NCBI RefSeq assembly: GCF_900101265.1
Contig: NZ_FMZS01000018.1
Location: 60,631 to 124,630 of the forward strand
DNA from: Massilia sp. PDC64
GTDB taxonomy: Bacteria; Pseudomonadota; Gammaproteobacteria; Burkholderiales; Burkholderiaceae_D
Reading direction: 5' to 3'
DNA: 64,000 bases
Positions within the stretch are counted from its first letter, which is position 1. Each line of letters starts with the position of its first letter. This document shows, piece by piece, positions 44,501 through 53,500 of the stretch. The translations under genes were made by a program, and so were the position numbers. The notes below the pieces were generated by a model. It was given only the letters and a program-made list of their open reading frames with translations. It had not been told where the DNA came from and did no database searches.

Positions 44501-47500
44501 CCTACATCATGGCCGGGCGCACCACCGTCAACGAGTACAACACGTTCGGCGAAGTGTACCGCCGCTCCGTGTACGGCGCCGACGCCAAAGGTGTCCAGCT
44601 CACCGAGGCGGCGGTCACGCGCTACTACTACGACGTGCGCGGCCAGAAGACGGCGCAGATCGACGCGCTGTCGGACGTCGCCGGCCGCCGCAGCGGCTAC
44701 CTGACGAAGTTCGCCTACGACACCGCGGGCAACCTGAAGGAGCAGATCGAATACGCGACCGCGTTCGGCACCTGGACGGACACGACCTACAGCAGCTTCA
44801 CGACTTCCGCCCAGGACCGCACCACCCGGTACGAGTACGACAATCTCTCGCGCAAGACGGCCGAGAAGCACATCGGCGTGACCTATGCGGACAGCACGTC
44901 CGCCGCCAACGTCGTGTCCGGCGACGTGACGACGCGCTACCAGTACGATGCGGTCGGCAACCAGACCGTCGTCACCGACGCGACCGGCGCGCAGACCTTC
45001 ACGTATTACGACCAACTGGGCCGCGTGCAGGCCACGGCACGCCGGCAGACGACGGCTGCCGCCGGCATCCAGGACGCCGGCATCAAGGTCACCGAGTACA
45101 AGCTCGACATCCACGGCGACGTCGTGCTGCGCGTCGACTACGCGACCGCCTCCACCGCGGCCGATGCCACCAGCTACACGGTCACGGATGCGATGAAAGC
45201 CGATGCCGCCACCCGCGTCACGGCCACCCGCTACGACAACTGGGGCCACGCGCTCGAATCGCTGGACGCGGAACAGTTCGCCACGCTGCGCCACAGCACG
45301 CGCTTTTCGTACGACGTGTACGGCCGCGTCGCCAAGCAGTGGCGCACCGTGACGGACGTGAACGGGAACGTGAAGACGTCGTTCCAGGTGCTCGGCTACG
45401 ATGCGCTGGGCCATGCGACGAGCGTGTCCACGCCGGGCCTGATCGACCTCGTCGACCAGACCGTCGGCGCCACTGTGGTGCGCCTGACCGAGTACAACGC
45501 GTTCGGCGAAGTGACCCGCGCCTATGTGAACGGCGTGCCGGGCACGGACTACACGACCTCCTACGACCAGGCCGGCCATGCCTGGCGCACCAATGTCAAC
45601 GGCGGTGTCGAAACGGTCCGCCTGTACGACGTGCAGGGCAATGCGACCGCGGTGATCACGAGCACCGGCACGACGCCGGGTGCGCTGACGGCGCCGTTCA
45701 ACGCCACGTCGGGCGCCTACGACGCTGCCGCGCTGCAGGCGAACGACCAGGTGCTGCGCACCGAGAACCGCTATGACCTGCTGGGCCACCTCGTCGAGAC
45801 GCGGGTCCAGCCGGACAGCCGCCTGACCGTGCTAGTCCGCGAGGCCGAGGCGTGGGTCCGCAAGACGGTCCCCGGCGGCCAGAACGTCGGCGACAGCCTG
45901 GTCGTGATGAACGACGACAGCGCGGACGGCCCCATCTCCGGCGTGCGCTACCGCCTTGCCGGCGGCGCCTGGGTGTCGGCGGCGCCACCGGTGCTGCGCG
46001 TCATCGACGGCACGACCGTCCTGGACACGGCGGCCCTGCCCGTCGGCGACTACGAATACGAGGTCACGCTGCAGCCGCCCGCCGGCCCCGCGTTCACGCG
46101 CACGGGCGGCCGCCTGCACGTCGCCCGTGTCGGCGATCCGGGCAAGGCCCGCCAGATCGTCGAGATGTACCTGATGCTGTTCAACCGCGCCGCCGACCGG
46201 CCGGGCGTGAATTTCTGGCTCGATGCCGCCAACAAGGGCAGCGGCGTGCCCGCCATCTTCGCGGCGATGCTCGCCGACGCCGAAGCGCGCACCTACATGG
46301 CCGGCACGCCGGCCGAGATCATCGGCCGCCTGTTCAGCAACACCTTCGGAACCGCGGCACAACCGGCCGGCGGTACGCCCGAACAGATCGCGCACTGGGT
46401 GCAGCGCTACACGTCCGCCGTGAAGGCGGACGGGACCACGTCGACGGAACAGCGCGGCCTCGTGATGGCCGACCTGCTCGACGCCATCCTGCGCGCCAAC
46501 GGACCCGCGGCTCAGGTCTTCACGGCACGCGCCGCCGCGATCGAGAAATACGTGGTGACGCTGCACGGCAGCGACCGCACATTCGCCAACAGCCTGATGG
46601 CCAAGGCAGCCACCGACGCGGCGGGTGCCCTGGCGCTCGCCACCCAGGTGGGCACGCTGGAGTACAACCGCGTCCAGCTGATCGAGATGTACGTGGCCCT
46701 GTTCGGCCGCGCGCCGGACCTCGCGGGCCTGACGTTCTGGACCAATGCGATGGCGCAGGGCACGACCATCGAGCAGGCCGCGGAACAGATGCTGGGCAGC
46801 GTCGAGGCGTCCCAACCATGGCTCTACCCGTCCGCCGGCCTGACGCCGCAGCAATACAACGAACAACTGGTCAACCGGGCCTACTCGCTGGCGCTGGGCC
46901 GCGCGCCTTCGACCAAGGAACTGGGCGACTGGCTGGCGAAGCTCTCCGCCACGCCGCCGCTGACCCGCGCCCGCTTCGCGGTGCAGTTCGCCGCGCAGGT
47001 CTCGAGCTATGCTGGCACCGACGCCACGCTCGTGGCCGACCGCAACCTGTTCACGAACAAGGTATCGACCGCCTACACCGCGGTCGTCACCCTGAACGGC
47101 AGCCTGCCCGCCGGCGATGCGGGCAGCATCCTGCTGGCCGGCGTCACGTCGACCGCCACCGCCCAGGAAGCCGCCGAGAAGGCACTGCTGGCGGCCAAGG
47201 TGAACGCCGAACTGGCCCGTAACGCCCACAATGCCGCCGACACAGCGGCCGGCGCCACGCCGCTGGAAGACATCCGCCGTTCGCTGACGCGCCTCTACAC
47301 GGTGATCCTGGGACGGGTGCCGGACATGGCCGGCATGGAAACCTTCATACCGGCCAAGCCCTACACCGCCGCACAGTGGAAAGACGTCGCCCTCTCCTTC
47401 CTGAACAGCAGCGAGGCGACGGCCGTGCTGGGCAACTGGCGCGCCCTCGACAACCGCGCGTTCGTCGAGAAGCTGTACCGGAACGCACTCGGCGTGCTGC

Positions 47501-50500
47501 CGACCGGGGCCGCGGCCTTGAAGGAAATCGACGGCTTCGTCGCCCGCCTGAACGCCGGCGCCACGCGCGAGCAGATCGCCTTCGACGTCGCCGACACCAT
47601 GCTGTCGCCGCAGAATCTGTCGCCGGGCGACCAGGCCTTGCGCACCCTGCTCGACAACCGGACCGCGGTCGGGCTGACCGCCGGCCTGTCGCTGACGCTG
47701 CTGGACCTGCAGACGCAGCGCACCGTCATGTCGCTCGTGACGTCCACCAGCGCGATCGAAGCACTGAACTACGCCTACGCCGCCAGCCAGACGGCGATGA
47801 CAACCAAGCTGACCCAGCTGGCCGGGAATGCGACGACGGCCGCGCAGCTGGCCGACGCGATGAGCAAGGCGGCGCTCGGCAACACCAGCGCGCTGGCGGC
47901 GAACGCCACACTGCAGGCCAATCCGGCGGCAGCGTACCGCCTGCAGCTCACGCAGCTGTACGTCGCGCTGCTGGGGCGCAGCGCCACCAATCCGCCCGAC
48001 GTCGCCGGCGTGCAGTTCTACGTCGACCGCAGCGTGCCGCTCGACGAGGTGGCGCAATCCTTCATCACCAACACGGAAGGCGTCGCGCTGTACGGCGGCC
48101 TGTCCAACGCGGCCTTCGTCGACAAGGTGGTCGCGCAGCTCCTCGGCAATGCGGCCCTGATCGGCGCCGACGTCCGCGCCGGCTGGACCGCGCAACTGGC
48201 CGCCACGCCGGCCCCGACACGCGGCAAGGTCGCGCTGGACATCGTCAACAGCGTGCTGACGTACGTGGGCAGCGGCAACGGCGCCAGCGCCGGCAACGCC
48301 TACCTGACGGCCCGGGCGACGCTGCTGCAACGGGTGGCGGATGCGTTCGCGGTCCTGGATACGAACACGGCCGCCGAAGTCACGCGCATCACGAACCTGC
48401 GCACGTCGCTGAAAACCACGCTCGACCAGCTCGCGGCCCAGCTGACGCCGCTGCAGACGACGTGGACCAACGCGGATTCCGCCCGCGCCAGCGCGGTGTC
48501 GGCCGCGACGACCGCCCTGACCAACGCCAACGCGTCGGGCGACGGCACGGCGACGCGGCGCCTGCAGATCCTGCGCATGTACGCCACGCTGCTGCAGCGG
48601 CCGACGTCGAACCCGCCCACGCTCGCGGACCTGAAGTTCTGGCTGCAGTCCACGCCGGAGGTCATCGCACAGCAGCTCATCGACAGCAGCGAAGGCCGCA
48701 CCTACTTCCCGGCCGGCAGCACCGATGCGACGTTCATTACCAACCTGTACACGCAGATCCTGAACCGTGCGCCGTCCCAGGCCGACCTCGCCTTCTGGGG
48801 GAACTACCTGGCGCAGAATGCCGGCCGGGCCAACGTGCGCGGCAGCCTCGCCGTCCAGATCATCGACAACTGGGCGAATTACTCGGACAACACGCCGAGC
48901 CAGCTGACCTACAAGCGGACCGTCGACGACCGCATCACGTCGTACATCACGAGCATCACGAGCGCGGCGAACACAGCCAACACCACGGCCAGTGCCACGC
49001 TGACGGAAGCGACCCGCCTGGCGAACGCCGTCACGACGGCCCAGACCAACAAGACCAATGCCCAGACGGCGGTCAACAACGCCCTGCCCGCATATAACGA
49101 TGCACAGGCGATGCTGTCGCTGAGCACGCGCCGCAAGGTGGCCGAGGTCTATGCCCAGCTGCGCAACAGCGCCGACTATGCCGGCGCGCTGTACTGGATG
49201 CGTGCCATCGCGAACGGCAGCGGCACTTCGGCCATGCTCGTCGATAACATCCTGGCGAGCGAATATCCGGCCGACCCCGCCGACTTCGTCCGGCAGCTGT
49301 TCCTCAAGGTGCTGGGCCGCGCCGCCACGACGGCGGACGTGAACTGGTACGCCGGCGTCGTGACCAGCTACGGCCGCGCCTACGTCGCCAACGACATCAT
49401 GAATTCGCCCGAGGCGTTGGGCCGTCTGCCCTCGCTCGCGAACAGCGTCGAATCGTCGCTGACGTCGAAGGCCTATGCGGACATCGCCACCAAGACGAAC
49501 GCGGACACGGCCCTGGCGAACGCGACCTCGGCCCTGAACACCGCGCAGACCAATTACACCAACTACGGCTGGACCGTGGCGTCGGCCACCGCCGCGCTCA
49601 ATGCCGCCACCGGTGCCTACAACACCATGACGGCGCTGACGAACGCCTTCAAGCTGGTGATCACGGCGGACGACAAGTACAAGACCGCCGCCGATGCGAA
49701 AGTCGCGTACGACGCCAAGAAGGCACAGTACGACAAGGCGAATGCCGACTACCAGGCCGCGCTGGCCCTGCCGCTGGCCCAGTACCAGGCCGCGGCCGCG
49801 CTTGGCTCGACGATCAGGAGCGCCGCGAACGCGTTTGCGAGCGCGGCCGCCAGCCTGCCGGCCGTCGCGACCTATACCACGCCCGTCAACGTCCGGACGC
49901 AGCAGCTCGCGCAGCTGTACATCACGCTGCTGAACCGCGCACCGACGCTGACCGAGCTGTATCTCGCGACCGAAAAGATCGGCAAGGGCGCGACCTTGAA
50001 CGACATCGCGGCCGGCCTGATGGCGGCGAACCCCGCGCTGTATCCGGCGGGCCAGACCGACAGCGCGTTCGTCGGCCTGCTCTACACCAATGGCCTGAGC
50101 CGGACCGGCGATGCGGCCGGCATCAAGTACTTCACCGACCAGCTCGCGACCGGCATCAGCCGCGCCGAACTCGCGACGCGCTTCGTGTCTTCGATCGATG
50201 CGTCGAACAACGCGGACACGACCACGCTCAACAACCGTACGCGGACCATCCTGACGCAGCTGGGCGGCACGGTCATCGGCGCGGCCCAGGCCGACGCGGT
50301 CGCCGACGCGACGATGGCGCAGGCACGCCAGCAGGCCGTCGCCTTCGACGCGGCCGGCGCGGCCGCCCTCGCGGCCTCCGCGGATGCACAGCGCACGGTG
50401 CAACTGACCCGCCTGTACGTCGCCCTGCTGAACCGCATCCCCGACAGCGCCGGGCTGAACTTCTTCGCGAACGCCTTGCGCAACAACACGGGCCTGACGA

Positions 50501-53500
50501 TCGAGACGGTGGCGCAACAGATCCTGACCAGCCCGGAAGGCCAGCGCCTGCTGCCGTCCACCCTCTCCAACAGCGACTTCGTCCAGGCATTCTTCCGCCA
50601 GGCGATGGGCCGCGCAGCGACCAGCGCCGAGCTGACCCAGTACACGAACCAGCTGGCCACGCAGACGCGCGGACAGGTGGCGGTCGCCATCATCAACGCG
50701 GTCCTGAACTACCAGGGCAGCGACCGCGAGGCGCGGACGTCCCAGCTCGGCTTCGCGGCCCAGGTCAGCGAGGCGCTGCACCAGCTCGCCACGCAGTCGC
50801 AGCAGGACGATACCAACGCCCAGGCGGCCATCGCGCTGCTCGATCGGACCGTGAAGGCCGGCGTACCGACGTTGTACCTCGCGGACACGGTCACGGCAAC
50901 GAAAGTCGACCAGGGTGGCACCCGTACCGCGCTGGGCGCCTTCCCGATCACGGTGGACCGCTGGGGCAACGTGCTGGCCATGTCCGATCCGCGCGATCCG
51001 AGCTTCCGCATCACGTACCAGTACAACTACAACAACCAGCTCGTCGCGCAAACCCAGAATGCACAGGTCGGCAAGGCGGCGGCCACGGCCTACACGCGCT
51101 ACGACGCGCTCGGCCGCGTGGCCGCGACGATCGACTTCAACAACAACAAGAACGCGGTCGGCTACGACAGCCTGGGTAACGTCGTGCGCGAATACCACGC
51201 CGACGGCGGTGTCGTCGTCAGCAGCTACAACCTGTTCGGCAACCGGCTCTCAGTGCAGCAGCCGTCGACGACGCTGACCACCGGCCAAGTCCTGAACGGC
51301 GTGCTGACGCGCTATACCTACGACCACCTCGGCAACCTGCGCACGACCACGACCGGCGGACCGGTACGGGTCGTCGTAGCCCGCAATACCGGTGATAACG
51401 ACTTCTCCATGGACACGGAGTACATGGCGTCGCTGGTACAGCGTTTCGAGTACGACGAGCTGGGCCGCCAGATCCGCAACATCGGTGCGGACGGCGTCGC
51501 CACGGTGCTCGAATACGATGCCGACGGCAACGTCATCTCCAGCGCGACGCAGGACCGGTCCACCGTAACGCCGGGCGGGCTGCTGTATCGCGTGCTCACG
51601 AAATACGACGCCGAGGGCCACAAGGTCGCCACCCGCAATGCGAACAACGACCGGATGACGTGGATCTACGACCACGGACGGTTGACGTCGAGCACGGACA
51701 TGGGCGGCGCCACGACCACCTACGGCTACGACCTCAGCGGCCGTCTGCTGAGCCAGGTATCCACGCGCGGCCAGAAGCTGACGTATGGCTACACCAGCGA
51801 CAAGCTCACGTACATCGACGACGCGGTGTCGAAGATCAGCACCCGCTACACCTACGACGCGGCGGGCAACCGCCTGAGCGAGCGCCAGAGCTACTACGGT
51901 CCGGAGGGCGCGGACGCGCCGCCGCGGCTGCAGAACAACACACTGCGCTACGACGCCCAGAACCGCCTGGCAGGCATCAAGGACGACATGTACGACCTGT
52001 CGTACGAGTACGATGCCAACGGCAACCGCACGAAGATCACGTCGTCCTACAACGGCCAGGCCCCGGTCCAGTTCTTCAATGCCTATGACGCGATGAACCG
52101 CCAGACGGTCGTCAACGGCGACTGGGATGCCGCGACCGGCAAGGCCGTGTTCGGCAAGTACGGCCATGCGATCACGTACGACAAGGCGGGCAACCGCCTG
52201 AGCGACACGTCGATCGGCTGGGCGGTCACCGTCCAGAACGGCGTCTACGGCGTGTATGGGAACACCGCCACGACCGAGAACTACACGTATGACGCGGCCG
52301 GACGCCTGTCGACCATCACCCACGACGGCCTCCGCATCGATACGCGCCTGTACGACCTGGGCGGACGCATCACGCGCTCGGGCCTGCTGTCGGGGGCCGA
52401 CAGCATCACGTCGAACCTGCTCACCAAGCTCGGCACGACGTCGGCCGGCCGCATCTACAGCTACGATACCGGTGGCCACATCACGCGCCAGAAGGATCTC
52501 AAGGCCGACGGCGGGACCCTGCAGGACACCTACTTCGTCTCGGACCCGTGGAACCCGAGCGGCGGCTACGATGCGATGGGCAACCTGACGGGCTATACGG
52601 TCGTCCTGCCCAACACGCAGCGCAGCAGCAACGGCCGCTACATCGTCGATTACTACCGGTACGACACCTACAAGGAACGTACGACGACGCTGGCGACGAA
52701 CAACACGGTCAACTACAGCAAATATGACGACAACGGCAACCGCATCGAGGTCCGCGAAGGCGGTACTACCGGCAAGCTACTCAACCGCCTGTGGTACGAC
52801 GCCGACGGTCACGTGCAGTCGCACACGGCCTCCGGCACGACGGAATTCAACCTGATCGTCAACGGCCAGGTCTACGGCGAGGAATCCGGCGCGCAGAACC
52901 TGGCGCTGGGATCGAACTACCTGGCGGCGACGAGCCCCTCCCTGACGGCGGCACCGAGCAGCTACAGCGTCCAGAGCACAAGCGAGACGCTGCAGAGCAT
53001 CGCCCAGAACATCTGGGGCGACGCCGGCCTGTGGTACCTGATCGCCGACGCCAACGCGCTCAGTTCCGACGCCAAGCTGACGGTCGGCCAGATCCTGCGC
53101 ATCCCGACGCGCGTGAACACGGTGCACGGGGACTACCGAACCTACACACCGTACGACGCGTCCGAACAGGTCGGCAGCACGGCGCCGACGATGCCGGCAC
53201 CACAGTCGGGCGGTGGCGGTTGCGGCGGGCTGGGGCAGCTCGTGATGGTGGTCGTGGCCGTGGTGGCGACGATCTACACCGCGGGAGCTGCGGCGGGCAT
53301 GCTCGGCGCCGGTGCCACTGCCGGCGCCGGCGCGGGCGCGGCCGCCGCGGGTGCAGCGGCCGGTGCCGCGGGTGCGACCGGATTCGCCAGCACGTGGGCC
53401 GCCGGTTTGGCAGTGATGCAAGGCGCCTCGGGGCTCACCGCGGCGAGCGCCATCGCAGCCGGCGCGATCGGCGGCGCGGCCGGCTCGATCGCGAGCCAGG

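Noticed and set aside
45832..51198. Second long minus-strand frame (1788 aa) opposite the DUF4214 array
   Set aside because: Same cause: antisense shadow of a repetitive GC-rich gene, with no start signal or recognisable domain.
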